A stretch of 51,640 bases of DNA from Clostridiales bacterium (GCA_024698505.1 JAILRE010000006.1:1-51640); one strand, 5' to 3'; positions 36,513 to 44,194 are shown, numbered from the stretch's first letter. Translations and numbers: made by a program. Notes: a model not told the origin generated them from the sequence alone.

Positions 36513-38087
36513 TCACTCGGCCTTGGGGCCGGCGTCGATTATGTGCTGCGGCATGTTCTTGTACTTCTTGAAGTTGTTTATGAACAGCTGCGCGAGCTCC
36601 TTCGCCTGCTTGTCGTAGGCCTCCTTGTCGGCCCACATCTCGCGGGGATCGAGCACCTCGTCGGGCACGTTGGGGCAGGTCTTGGGGACCATCACGTTGA
36701 ATATGGGATGGCGGACGTACTCCACGTCGTTCAGGGCGCCGGTAAGGGCGGCGGTGACCATAGCGCGGGTGTACTTGATCTTCATGCGGGAGCCAACTCC
36801 GTAGGGGCCGCCGGACCAGCCGGTGTTGATGAGGAACGCGTTGGCGTTGTGCTCATCCATCCTCTTGCCGAGCATTTCGGCGTATACGGAGGGATGCATT
36901 ATGAAGAACGGCGCGCCGAACAGCGTGGAGAAGGTGGCCTGGGGCTCCTTTACGCCGCGCTCCGTGCCGGCAAGCTTCGCGGTGTAGCCGGTAACGAAGT
37001 GGTACATGGCCATATCCTTATCGAGCTTCGCGATGGGGGGCAGCACGCCGAATGCGTCCGCGGTGAGGAACACGACCGTCTTGGGATGGCCGCCCACGCC
37101 GGGGATAACGCAGTTGGGGATGTACTCCACCGGGTACGCCACGCGGGTGTTCTCGGTGATGGAATTGTCGTTGTAATCGAGAGTGCGGGTCTTCTCGTCC
37201 ATTATGACGTTCTCGACGAGGGCGCCGAACCTGATGGCTTCCCAGATCTGGGGCTCGTTCTCATGGGAGAGGTTGATGCACTTCGCGTAGCAGCCGCCCT
37301 CGAAATTGAACACGCCGTCGTTCGACCAGCCGTGCTCGTCGTCGCCGATGAGCTGGCGGTTGGGATCCGCGGAGAGGGTGGTCTTGCCCGTGCCGGAGAG
37401 GCCGAAGAACAGGGCGGTGTCGCCCTCGCTGCCCATGTTGGCGGAGCAGTGCATGGGGAACACGCCGCGCTGCGGCATCAGGAAGTTCATAACGGAGAAC
37501 ATGCCCTTCTTGATCTCGCCGGAGTACATGGAGCAGGCGACCGTGACGCGGTGATATTCGAAATCGAGTATTATCGCGGCCTCGGAATTGGTGCCGTCGC
37601 GCTCGGGGATGCACTTGAAGCCGGGGCATACGAGCACCGTGAACTCGGGCTTGAACCCTTCAAGCTGCTCCTTCGAGGGCCTTACGAAGGCCTGGGTGGC
37701 GAAGAGAGCGGAGGCGGCGTTCTCGCATACGACGCGGATGGGCAGGGAATAGGCCGTGTCGGCGCCGACGTAGGCGTCCACCACGAAGGCCTCGCGGTTC
37801 TGCATGTAGGCGCACATCTTGCCGTAGATGGAATCGGCCTTCGCGCGCTCTATGGGCATATTGATCTTGCCCCAGTCGACCATGTCGTGGATATCGGGAG
37901 TATCTACGATGAAGCGGTCGTTGGGGGAGCGGCCGGTGTACTTGCCCGTGTTGATGACGAGCGCGCCGGTGTCCGAAAGCTTACCTTCGCCGCGGGCGAG
38001 CGCACGCTCGGTCAGCTCGGCGGGGGAGAGGTTGCGGTAGATCGCGGAAAGCTCCGTGATACCCATTGCGTCCAGATAGTTCTTCAT
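36513..38087 (-). CDS. pckA: Phosphoenolpyruvate carboxykinase (ATP)
   Basis: 524 residues, typical of the ATP-dependent family. Visible motifs are NTGKYTGRSPNDRFIV near the N-terminus, CSANMGSEGDTALFFG and the kinase P-loop GLSGTGKTTLSADPNR, then DDEHGWSNDGVFNFEGGCY and GVGGHPKTVVFLTADAFG. The enzyme interconverts oxaloacetate and ATP with phosphoenolpyruvate, CO2 and ADP; in fermenting anaerobes it may run towards oxaloacetate. An AAAAGGAGC site precedes the ATG. It lies 44 bases after the DegV gene and they may share a transcript. A GC-rich terminator follows. Confidence 0.97.
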   Translation of the reverse strand: MKNYLDAMGITELSAIYRNLSPAELTERALARGEGKLSDTGALVINTGKYTGRSPNDRFIVDTPDIHDMVDWGKINMPIERAKADSIYGKMCAYMQNREAFVVDAYVGADTAYSLPIRVVCENAASALFATQAFVRPSKEQLEGFKPEFTVLVCPGFKCIPERDGTNSEAAIILDFEYHRVTVACSMYSGEIKKGMFSVMNFLMPQRGVFPMHCSANMGSEGDTALFFGLSGTGKTTLSADPNRQLIGDDEHGWSNDGVFNFEGGCYAKCINLSHENEPQIWEAIRFGALVENVIMDEKTRTLDYNDNSITENTRVAYPVEYIPNCVIPGVGGHPKTVVFLTADAFGVLPPIAKLDKDMAMYHFVTGYTAKLAGTERGVKEPQATFSTLFGAPFFIMHPSVYAEMLGKRMDEHNANAFLINTGWSGGPYGVGSRMKIKYTRAMVTAALTGALNDVEYVRHPIFNVMVPKTCPNVPDEVLDPREMWADKEAYDKQAKELAQLFINNFKKYKNMPQHIIDAGPKAE

Positions 38088-38131
38088 GATCTGCTCCTTT
38101 TGAAAATGTATTTTTCTTAGGGTTTACTGAC

Positions 38132-38980
38132 TTATTTGTGGATGAAAAGCACGCCTATCGTGTTCGGCCCGCAGTGGCTTGAAACGGTGCAGGCGGCCTC
38201 CGTTATGAGTATCTCCTTGAAATAATCAAGCTTCGATACCTCTTCGTAAGCGGCGTCGATGTACTCCTGACTGCAGTGCGCGCTGGTGATGAATATCCTC
38301 TCGGGGCGAATATCCTCGATATTCGCAAGGCGGTCGTTCACGTACTGCCTGACCACGCGGGCGTACTTTCCCTTGTACTTCTTGCCGACGCGCATCTTGC
38401 CGTCCACGACCTCGATGCAGGGCTTGAGCTGGAAAAGGTTCGCGCCCAAAGCCGCGACGGAGCTGCAGCGGCCGCCCTTGGCCATGTACTTGAGCGTGTC
38501 GAGGGTGAAGCTCGCATCCACCTTGGGGATTATCTCCTCCTCGACGGTCTTTACGATCTCGGGAGCGGACATGCCCCTTGCCGCCATCTCGCAGGCCTCT
38601 ATGACGGACTGGCCTATGCCGGAGGAGAGGTTTTTCGAGTCTACGACGTAGACGCCTTCAAGCTCCTTCGCGGCGAGCGACGCCACGTTGAACGTTGTGG
38701 AAAAGCCCGAGGAGATGGTGAAATGGATTATCTCCGCGCCGGGGTTCTCCTCCCTGATGCCCGAGAGATAGTTCAGGAAATCGTCGATGTTCTGCGCCGC
38801 GGTCGAGGGAAGCTCGCCCGTTTTATCGACGAGGTCGAAGAGCTGTTCCGAGGTGAGGTCTACTCCGTCCATGTACTCCCTGCCGCCGATATTGATGTAG
38901 AGCGGGAGCTTGGAGATATTGTAGCGCTCGTAAAGCTCGGGGGACAGATCCGCTGTGCTGTCGCATGAAATCTTGATCAT
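38132..38980 (-). CDS. DegV/FakB family fatty-acid-binding protein
   Basis: 282 residues. The DegV fold is shown by ISCDSTADLSPELYERY at the N-terminus, LPSTAAQNIDDFLNYL, FTISSGFSTTFNVASLAA, VVDSKNLSSGIGQSV and the C-terminal HCGPNTIGVLFI. Family members (FakB) bind a fatty acid for phosphorylation by FakA and feed exogenous fatty acids into lipids. No FakA gene is adjacent. The start at 38980 follows TAGGGGA-type sequence. It precedes pckA in the same orientation. Confidence 0.92.
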   Translation of the reverse strand: MIKISCDSTADLSPELYERYNISKLPLYINIGGREYMDGVDLTSEQLFDLVDKTGELPSTAAQNIDDFLNYLSGIREENPGAEIIHFTISSGFSTTFNVASLAAKELEGVYVVDSKNLSSGIGQSVIEACEMAARGMSAPEIVKTVEEEIIPKVDASFTLDTLKYMAKGGRCSSVAALGANLFQLKPCIEVVDGKMRVGKKYKGKYARVVRQYVNDRLANIEDIRPERIFITSAHCSQEYIDAAYEEVSKLDYFKEILITEAACTVSSHCGPNTIGVLFIHK

Positions 38981-39107
38981 ATTATTCCCCTATAAAAATT
39001 ATGAATTGCGGCGGATAATAAATAATAACGCAGGCAGGCCTGCCCCGCCACTCTTTATTTTATCATGGAAGGAGGCAAATGTAAAGAAAAAACGTGCGGC
39101 GCCGCAT

Positions 39108-39141
39108 AAAAAAGCCCCGGGGCGTGCGCTCCCGGGAGCTT
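39108..39141 (-). terminator. comB terminator
   Basis: On the minus strand AGCTCCCGGG pairs with CCCGGGGCT, with one bulge, followed by TTTTTT at 39108-39113. Confidence 0.7.
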
Positions 39142-39153
39142 CGTGATTCGGCT

Positions 39154-39879
39154 TTATTCGTACCGCACGATCACGCCGTCCTTATAGGTCGGGACGGTGT
39201 CCGTCGTATCGGGGGTGAAGCAGAAGGCGACGTCGTCCTCGAAGCCCATCGCGCAGAGCCTTGCGAAATGGAAGGTCTTGGAAAGGTCGAACCTGCCCTC
39301 GCGCCAGCTGTGGTAGAGGGATTCGCAGATTATCGCCATGTCGGAAAGCTCGCCGTCCCTTATATCGGCAAAGTTCCTCACCGCGTCTATCACCGCGCCC
39401 GCCGTGCACAGATCGTCGGCGGAGGGCTGGCCCTCGGTGCCGGCGCAGACTATCAGTATGTCGTTCCCGTTGCAGGCGGCGGCCTTTGCGGCGGCCGTGC
39501 GGTTTATCATGGAGCCCAGAAGCACGCTGTCCGCGCTCCTGACGCTGTAAAGCGCGCCCGTGCCGTTAGTCGTGGAGACGATGACCGTCTTGCCCCTTAC
39601 CGTCCTCGAAAGGTAATCCTTGGGGGAGTTGCCGAGCTCGAAGCCGGGTATCTTGACTCCGCCGCGCTCGCCGCCAAGCACGCATTCGCTCATGCCGAGG
39701 CGGGAGGCAAGCGCCACCGCGTCGCCCGCGTCGACGGAGGGGACCACCTTGACCGCGCCGCCGTTGAGAGCGGAGATGATGGAAGTCGTTGCGCGAAGGA
39801 CGTCCACGACTATCACCGTCGTGTCCTGGAGCTGGCTGTCTGTCTGTTTGCCGAATACCGGCAGTACGTCGATCTTCAT
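39154..39879 (-). CDS. comB: 2-phosphosulfolactate phosphatase-like protein (ComB family)
   Basis: 241 residues from the ATG at 39879. It shows the ComB pattern: VIVVDVLRATTSIISALNGGA, GERGGVKIPGFELGNSP, VIVSTTNGTGAL and CAGTEGQPSADDLCTAGAVID. In methanogens the enzyme makes sulfolactate for coenzyme M; many Firmicutes carry the family without the rest of that pathway, and there its substrate is unknown. An extended -10 promoter lies about 28 bases upstream. It forms a single-gene unit between the spmB gene and DegV, with its own terminator. Confidence 0.88.
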   Translation of the reverse strand: MKIDVLPVFGKQTDSQLQDTTVIVVDVLRATTSIISALNGGAVKVVPSVDAGDAVALASRLGMSECVLGGERGGVKIPGFELGNSPKDYLSRTVRGKTVIVSTTNGTGALYSVRSADSVLLGSMINRTAAAKAAACNGNDILIVCAGTEGQPSADDLCTAGAVIDAVRNFADIRDGELSDMAIICESLYHSWREGRFDLSKTFHFARLCAMGFEDDVAFCFTPDTTDTVPTYKDGVIVRYE

Positions 39880-39906
39880 ATGCGCCCTCGAAAAAAGATT
39901 TGAAAT

Positions 39907-39915
39907 ATTATACCA
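39907..39915 (-). promoter_or_regulatory. Extended -10 of comB
   Basis: The minus strand reads TGGTATAAT; the TATAAT is 39907-39912. Transcription should start near 39900. Confidence 0.7.
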
Positions 39916-39942
39916 CAAACCTTTGGGAAATGCAAATCCGGC

Positions 39943-40455
39943 TCACATCACCCGCGTCAGCAGCACGCCGACGGCGGCTCCGACGGCCCCCGAGATGAGC
40001 GCGGCCGGCACGGCATGGCGCGTTTTCGTCACGCCGACAGCGCCGAAATAGACCGTTACGGTGTAGAATACCGTCTCCGTGGAGCCGACGAGCACCGAGG
40101 CCGCGCGGCCTATGGGGCTGTCCGCGCCGTGTTCCGTGAGCACGTCCCTAAGCAGCGCAAGCGAGGAGCTCCCCGAGAAGGGGCGAAGCAGTATAAGCGG
40201 CACGAGCGGCGGCGCTAATCCGAGCTTTTCGGCAAGGGGGGAGACGAGCCCCATGAACGCGCCGAGCGCGCCGGAGCTCTTCAGCGCCTCGAGCGCCGTC
40301 AGCATCGCCGCAAGGCAGGGAATAAGCCTCAGAAGCTCGGGCAGGGCTTTGCCCGCGCTCTCGATAAAAGCGTTGTAGATATTGACTTTTTTTACGAGCG
40401 CGTAAACTATCAGAGCGAAGACGAGCGTCGGAAGTACGTACGAGGAGACGGTCAT
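39943..40455 (-). CDS. spmB: Spore maturation protein B
   Basis: 170 residues, almost all membrane, with about four hydrophobic helices. The conserved LLRPFSGSSSLALLRDVL and VLVGSTETVFYTVTVYFGAVGV are characteristic of SpmB. With SpmA it is needed for normal spore core dehydration in Bacillus; the molecular activity is unclear, but both belong to the nucleoside-recognition (Gate) domain family. The start overlaps the spmA stop by four bases, so the pair is translationally coupled. Confidence 0.95.
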   Translation of the reverse strand: MTVSSYVLPTLVFALIVYALVKKVNIYNAFIESAGKALPELLRLIPCLAAMLTALEALKSSGALGAFMGLVSPLAEKLGLAPPLVPLILLRPFSGSSSLALLRDVLTEHGADSPIGRAASVLVGSTETVFYTVTVYFGAVGVTKTRHAVPAALISGAVGAAVGVLLTRVM

Positions 40456-41012
40456 CCGAACAGCCTCGATAAAGCCTTGCAGGAGATTATCGCCGCGGCG
40501 GAGGCGGCGAGCGAGGCTATGAACGTCGGCAGAACTATATCGTAGGGGGATGCGGAGCCGCAGGCCGTCCTCACCGCGATGACCGAGGCGGGCAGAAGCT
40601 CCAGAGCGGAGGCGTTGAGCGCAATGAACATCACCATCCCGGGCGAGGCCGTGTTCCCGCCCCTGTGGAGCCTTCGCATGGCTTCCACCCCGAAGGGCGT
40701 CGCCGCGCTTCCGAGGCCCAGGAAATTCGCCGCAAGGTTCAGCGTGATGGGCGCGGCAGCGTCGCCCGCGTCGGGTATGAGGAATTCCACGGGCTTTTTC
40801 ATCAGCCTAGCCAGCTTTTCCGTCAGGCCCGCCTTCTCCGCGATCCCGAAGAGACCCGTCCAGAGCATGTACGTCCCCGCGAGGGAGAGCGTCAGCGTGA
40901 TCGCTCCCTGGCAGCCCGAAGCCAGCGCGGTGAGCGCGTCGGCCCCGCGCCCCGCCGCCGTGAAGTAAGCGAGGCCGATGAGTATCATAATGCCGAAGAC
41001 CCAGTTCATCAT
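40452..41012 (-). CDS. spmA: Spore maturation protein A
   Basis: 186 residues with about five hydrophobic segments. SpmA motifs: MNWVFGIMILIGL at the start, TYMLWTGLFGIAEKAGL, ITLNLAANFLGLGSAATPFG and FIALNASALELLPASVIA. It acts with SpmB in spore maturation, in the mother cell in Bacillus. A sigma-E-type promoter directly precedes the gene and its predicted start site coincides with the ATG, with no ribosome site. A second ATG follows immediately (41009). Its presence shows an endospore-forming lineage. Confidence 0.95.
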   Translation of the reverse strand: MMNWVFGIMILIGLAYFTAAGRGADALTALASGCQGAITLTLSLAGTYMLWTGLFGIAEKAGLTEKLARLMKKPVEFLIPDAGDAAAPITLNLAANFLGLGSAATPFGVEAMRRLHRGGNTASPGMVMFIALNASALELLPASVIAVRTACGSASPYDIVLPTFIASLAASAAAIISCKALSRLFG

Positions 41013-41019
41013 GGGAAAA

Positions 41020-41044
41020 AATATGCGGATCCGCCTCGGGATAT
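41020..41044 (-). promoter_or_regulatory. Sigma-E-like promoter of spmA
   Basis: On the minus strand ATATC (41044-41040), exactly 14 bases, then CATATTTT from 41025. Compare the Bacillus sigma-E consensus ATATT-N14-CATACAAT. The expected transcription start falls on the spmA start codon. Confidence 0.55.
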
Positions 41045-41066
41045 GTCAGCGGATAGGCCCCGGACC

Positions 41067-41096
41067 TTGACAGCAACAGAACGAATGTGCTATAAT
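41067..41096 (+). promoter_or_regulatory. Near-consensus sigma-A promoter reading into an AT-rich island
   Basis: TTGACA (41067-41072), an 18-base spacer, then the extended -10 TGCTATAAT (41088-41096). Both hexamers are perfect, yet no convincing gene follows on this strand before 42038. A second TTGACA at 41140-41145 with TAGTAT 16 bases later may be a further promoter. Confidence 0.82.
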
Positions 41097-41145
41097 GTAA
41101 TTGAGGGGGAAACGAGAGCCCCGATAACTTTTTCGCAGCTTGACA

Positions 41146-41348
41146 ACCGAATAACGAGCCATAGTATTTATATTGATACTATAGATATTGAATCTATAGA
41201 AAAGAAGATAGATAAAGAAACAGAAAAAATAATAGAGAACAAAATAGATAAGAACAGATTCTATAGAAAAAGAAATAGAAAAAGAAAATAGAATTCTATA
41301 GAGATCTATAAATTCCATTTATCTTTTATTGATATTATTTATAATATC
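41146..41348. other. AT-rich, purine-biased island with nested palindromes
   Basis: I count 34 G or C among the 180 bases 41161-41340 (19 percent), in a window that is otherwise GC-rich. The plus strand from about 41195 to 41292 is mostly A and G. CTATAG occurs at 41179, 41194, 41261 and 41296. ATAGTAT/ATACTAT brackets 41161-41182, and GATATTAT-TT-ATAATATC fills 41331-41348. A frame of 68 codons starts at 41086 inside the promoter and has a repetitive Lys/Ile/Glu composition; I do not call it a gene. The island could be a small-RNA locus, an unwinding element or foreign DNA. Confidence 0.7.
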
Positions 41349-41414
41349 CGGGCTGTTTGCCGTATCGGCGGGCGGGATATCAAAAGGGGGATCCGCTTCT
41401 GAGAGAGGCCCCGC

Positions 41415-41882
41415 TCACTGCGGCTTTTCCCCCGTGACGAGCTCGCCGAGGCGGTCCGCGCCGCGCTCGGGGTAGCGGTCGCAGTAGCCTATCCCGCGGG
41501 AACGGTAGGCGGGGCTCCTTTTCGTGTAGCGGCGTGACCAGAACAAAGAGGGGACGCCCACGAGGAGCAGGTAAAGCGGCCCCGTGAAGAGGGACTGCAC
41601 GGTGTGACCGTATTCGTGGACGACTATGTGCTTCTTGTCGTAGTCCGACCAGCCCTCGGGCATGAATATGAAGGAGCCGAGCGAGAAGCCGCTCTCGTTG
41701 TCCAGAAGGCGCGTCTTTTTGTAGATCGTGACGAGCGCGCCGTGGTAGCGGAAGCGTTCCCCCCGCAGCGCCAGCGCCGCGAGCGCGCCGAAAAGATTCT
41801 GCGGCAGGCACCAGGTCCACTGCAGCAGATGGAACAGCGCGCCCCTTACGGGCTTGGGGAGTTTTACGAGAGGGCTTTTCAT
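41415..41882 (-). CDS. Small HEYGH-motif protein (predicted zinc metalloprotease-like)
   Basis: 155 residues from the ATG at 41882. The protein has a zinc-binding HEYGH (89-93) in HIVVHEYGHTVQSLF. A hydrophobic stretch follows (about 101-114), and PERGAD near residue 139 may give a third ligand. Before the motif a region of beta-type sequence includes ESGFSLGSFIFMPEG. I know no named family. A perfect promoter (TTGACA-17-TATAAT) lies directly upstream, and its predicted start is the A of this ATG, so the mRNA is probably leaderless; ATGs further upstream fall inside the promoter. Function unknown, perhaps a membrane-associated peptidase or an inactive relative. Confidence 0.75.
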   Translation of the reverse strand: MKSPLVKLPKPVRGALFHLLQWTWCLPQNLFGALAALALRGERFRYHGALVTIYKKTRLLDNESGFSLGSFIFMPEGWSDYDKKHIVVHEYGHTVQSLFTGPLYLLLVGVPSLFWSRRYTKRSPAYRSRGIGYCDRYPERGADRLGELVTGEKPQ

Positions 41883-41889
41883 CGCGTCC

Positions 41890-41918
41890 ATTATATGTTT
41901 TTGAAAGCCCCGTGTCAA
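41890..41918 (-). promoter_or_regulatory. Perfect consensus promoter of the HEYGH gene
   Basis: On the minus strand: TTGACA (41913-41918), 17 bases, TATAAT (41890-41895). Transcription should begin at 41882-41883, at the start codon. Confidence 0.9.
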
Positions 41919-41977
41919 CTTCGGAGGGAAACTTCAAAGGGGAATGTAAAATCTTTGTATAATTCGGTCGGACGATA

Positions 41978-42004
41978 TTGATTTTCGGCCGCGGCAGATA
42001 TAAT
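41978..42004 (+). promoter_or_regulatory. Promoter of the zinc-ribbon membrane protein gene
   Basis: TATAAT at 41999-42004 with TTGATT 15 bases upstream (41978-41983), a short spacer. The GGAGAGG site at about 42025 precedes the ATG at 42038. Confidence 0.6.
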
Positions 42005-42037
42005 ATCAATACATAAAACAGGATCGGAGAGGTCGAA

Positions 42038-42475
42038 ATGAAATTCAGGGAAAAGCTCGCAAGATTCATGGCGGGAAGGTACGGCGCGGATACGCTCAAC
42101 ACGGCGCTCCTGACGTTCTCGCTCGCATTGTTCTTCATATCCTCGGTCGTTCGCGCGGCCGCCAAGGGAACGGTCGGAGGCGCCGCTTCGTGGCTGATAT
42201 TCGTCATAGCGGCGGCGGCGCTGGCGTTCGCCCTGTTCCGCACGTTCAGCCGCGGCCTCGTCAAGAGGAGGGCGGAGAACGAGTGGTTCATGCAGAGGAT
42301 AGGGCTTCCCGTTTCAAAGAAGTACGGCGAGCTCAGGACCCGCGCGAAGCAGAGGAAGACGCACAGGTTCTTCAGATGCCCCGGCTGCGGCAAGACGCTC
42401 CGCGTGCCCCGCGGCAAGGGCCGCATCAGGATCACCTGCCCCCATTGCGGGAAGAGCTTCGAGAAAAATACCTGA
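42038..42475 (+). CDS. Two-helix membrane protein with C-terminal zinc ribbon
   Basis: 145 residues. Two hydrophobic helices (about 21-40 and 50-68) are followed by a basic cytoplasmic segment and a zinc ribbon, CPGC at 114-117 and CPHC at 134-137, 16 residues apart. The basic loop between the Cys pairs suggests nucleic acid or partner binding. I do not recognise a named family with this layout. It has its own promoter and a strong terminator, so it is a single-gene unit. Function unknown. Confidence 0.8.
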   Translation: MKFREKLARFMAGRYGADTLNTALLTFSLALFFISSVVRAAAKGTVGGAASWLIFVIAAAALAFALFRTFSRGLVKRRAENEWFMQRIGLPVSKKYGELRTRAKQRKTHRFFRCPGCGKTLRVPRGKGRIRITCPHCGKSFEKNT

Positions 42476-42519
42476 GCGAAAAACAAAGGAATAACGGGAA
42501 AAAGAATAACGGGAATAAG

Positions 42520-42547
42520 AAGAAAACCCCTGTTGGGGTTTTCTTTT
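42520..42547 (+). terminator. Terminator of the zinc-ribbon gene
   Basis: AAGAAAACCCC (42520-42530) pairs with GGGGTTTTCTT (42535-42545) over a 4-base loop, followed by T. Two copies of GAATAACGGGAA lie just before it (from about 42490 and 42504). Confidence 0.85.
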
Positions 42548-42554
42548 ATCATGA

Positions 42555-42611
42555 CCCCTCAGTCTCGCCGACTGCGTCGGCTCGCCGGCTCCCCTGCAAA
42601 GCAAGGGAGCC
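42555..42611 (-). repeat. Solitary paired-hairpin repeat, minus orientation
   Basis: Read on the minus strand it starts GGCTCCCTTGC, closes with GCAGGGGAGCC, has a second stem GCCGAC/GTCGGC and ends GACTGAGGGG. It is very close to the copy at 36309; several differences fall in stem positions and keep pairing. Confidence 0.82.
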
Positions 42612-42698
42612 TGTTGGCCGGTCTGCCGCCGTGCAGCCTTCCTTCCCATGGAGAGACGAAGGGGCGGCTCTTTTCCGCTGTTCATCATTCATAATATT

Positions 42699-42733
42699 AA
42701 AAAAGCCCCGCCGCTCAAATAAGCGTCGGAGCC
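42699..42733 (-). terminator. Terminator of the CapA-like gene
   Basis: On the minus strand GGCTCCGACGCT pairs with AGCGGCGGGGCT, with two mismatches, over a 6-base loop, followed by TTTTTT. Confidence 0.85.
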
Positions 42734-42745
42734 CTGTATCTGCCT

Positions 42746-44194
42746 TTACGGCGTTCCCAGCACGCGGATCTTTTCGCCCATAATGCCGGTTATCCTTTCG
42801 TAGGCGGGGGCGAAGTAGGAGGAGTACATTCCGTTGTTGTAGGGGGAGACGACGGGCACTATCGCGTAATCGCGGCCGTCGAAGGTCAAAAACACGCGGC
42901 AGGGGATGTAGCCCTCGTCCTTCAGGACTACCTTGCCCTTGGAGTTTCGGGCGAGCCTGATCCTGAGTATCAGCGTGTCCTTCGTGACGACCTTCTTCTG
43001 GTGGGAGAGGAAATTGCCCATCGAGTAGACCACGGGGACCGTCCTGCCGTCCGAGGCGGTTATCTGATCGTAGGGCTGCAGCGCGTGCGGATGGGAGCCG
43101 ATTATGTAGTCCACGCCCGCGTCGGCAAGCTCCTGCGCCCACTCGACCTGTATGGGATCGGGCTCGTTCACGTACTCGGTGCCCCAATGGATATAGACGA
43201 TGACGTACTCGGCTCCGGCGGCCTTGACCGCGGCGACGTCCCTTTCCACGACCTCCTTCGAGTAGGGATTGAGCAGTATCCTCACGCCCTCGGGGGTAAG
43301 ATGCGCTTCCTTCGTGTTGAAATAGGTCGCGTAGCTCATGAAGCCGACCTTTATGCCGTTCACCTCGACGACTATATAACGGCATTCCTCCGAATTGCGG
43401 AAGAGCCCCGTGTGCATAAGCTTGTATTCGTCCACGCGGTCGAGCGTATCGTAAATGCCGCGAACGCCCGTATCCACGTTGTGGTTGTTGCTCATCACCA
43501 CAAGATCGAAGCCCGCGCCCCTTATCGCCTCCAGGAAGGTCGCCGGGGCGTTGAGATGGGGCCTCGTCTCCACCTCGATCAGCTCCGCCATGTAGGGGGC
43601 GGATTCGCTGAGCGTCGCCTCCAGATTGCCGACGACGAGATCCGCCTTCTTGAGGATCCTGCGGACGTAATCGAAGCTCCCGTCGAAGGAGTAGCCCATC
43701 GGCGTTTTGCCCGCCTCCTGCTGGCGCGTCTGGCACATCAGGTCCCCGGTGAGCATTATAACGGCGTCCTGCCCGTCGCTGCTTTCCGAGGAGCGGTACA
43801 CGCCGTCAGAGCCCTGTTTGTAGCGGGGCTCCGTTATGGGGCGGTTCGGCTGCTCCTTGTCGCGGTCGACCGTCTCGTATTCGAGGGGATACGCCTCATA
43901 CCTTGCGATGGCCTCCTCGACGGAGGCGGGCACGAAGGGCTCCTCGGTGGGGACCTCGGTGGGAACGGCGGTCGGCGCGGCGGTGGGAGCGCCGCTTGCG
44001 GGCGGCTCCGTTTCGGGAAGCGCGGTCGGCTCTGCGGTATCCTCGTAAGGAGGCTCGGTCATTCCTGCGGGGACGGAGGTCGCGTGCGGGACGGGCGTTT
44101 CTATCGAAACGACGTTGTCCGCCGGCGCTTTTTTGCAGCCCGCCGCGGGGAGAAGTATCAGTATGGCAAGTATTATCGCAGTGAGCTTTTTCAT
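42746..44194 (-). CDS. CapA-family (PGA_cap) metallophosphoesterase-like lipoprotein
   Basis: 482 residues from the ATG at 44194. The signal peptide has a lipobox ending at Cys20 (LLPAAGC), then a Pro/Thr/Glu-rich linker (about 30-90). The catalytic-type domain has VIMLTGDLMCQTRQQ, VVGNLEATLSES, VMSNNHNVDTG, YIHWGTEYVNEPDP and DYIIGSHPHALQPY, the metal-site pattern of the CapA/PgsA family. Relatives take part in poly-gamma-glutamate capsule work, but most Firmicutes members have no known substrate and no capsule operon is here. It follows the MATE gene by 66 bases in the same orientation. Confidence 0.9.
   Translation of the reverse strand: MKKLTAIILAILILLPAAGCKKAPADNVVSIETPVPHATSVPAGMTEPPYEDTAEPTALPETEPPASGAPTAAPTAVPTEVPTEEPFVPASVEEAIARYEAYPLEYETVDRDKEQPNRPITEPRYKQGSDGVYRSSESSDGQDAVIMLTGDLMCQTRQQEAGKTPMGYSFDGSFDYVRRILKKADLVVGNLEATLSESAPYMAELIEVETRPHLNAPATFLEAIRGAGFDLVVMSNNHNVDTGVRGIYDTLDRVDEYKLMHTGLFRNSEECRYIVVEVNGIKVGFMSYATYFNTKEAHLTPEGVRILLNPYSKEVVERDVAAVKAAGAEYVIVYIHWGTEYVNEPDPIQVEWAQELADAGVDYIIGSHPHALQPYDQITASDGRTVPVVYSMGNFLSHQKKVVTKDTLILRIRLARNSKGKVVLKDEGYIPCRVFLTFDGRDYAIVPVVSPYNNGMYSSYFAPAYERITGIMGEKIRVLGTP

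Noticed and set aside
41046..41318. 90-codon minus-strand frame rich in Phe/Ile/Tyr over the AT-rich island
   Set aside because: It is the complement of the purine-rich run, runs through the orphan promoter and has no ribosome site; the hydrophobic look comes from base composition.
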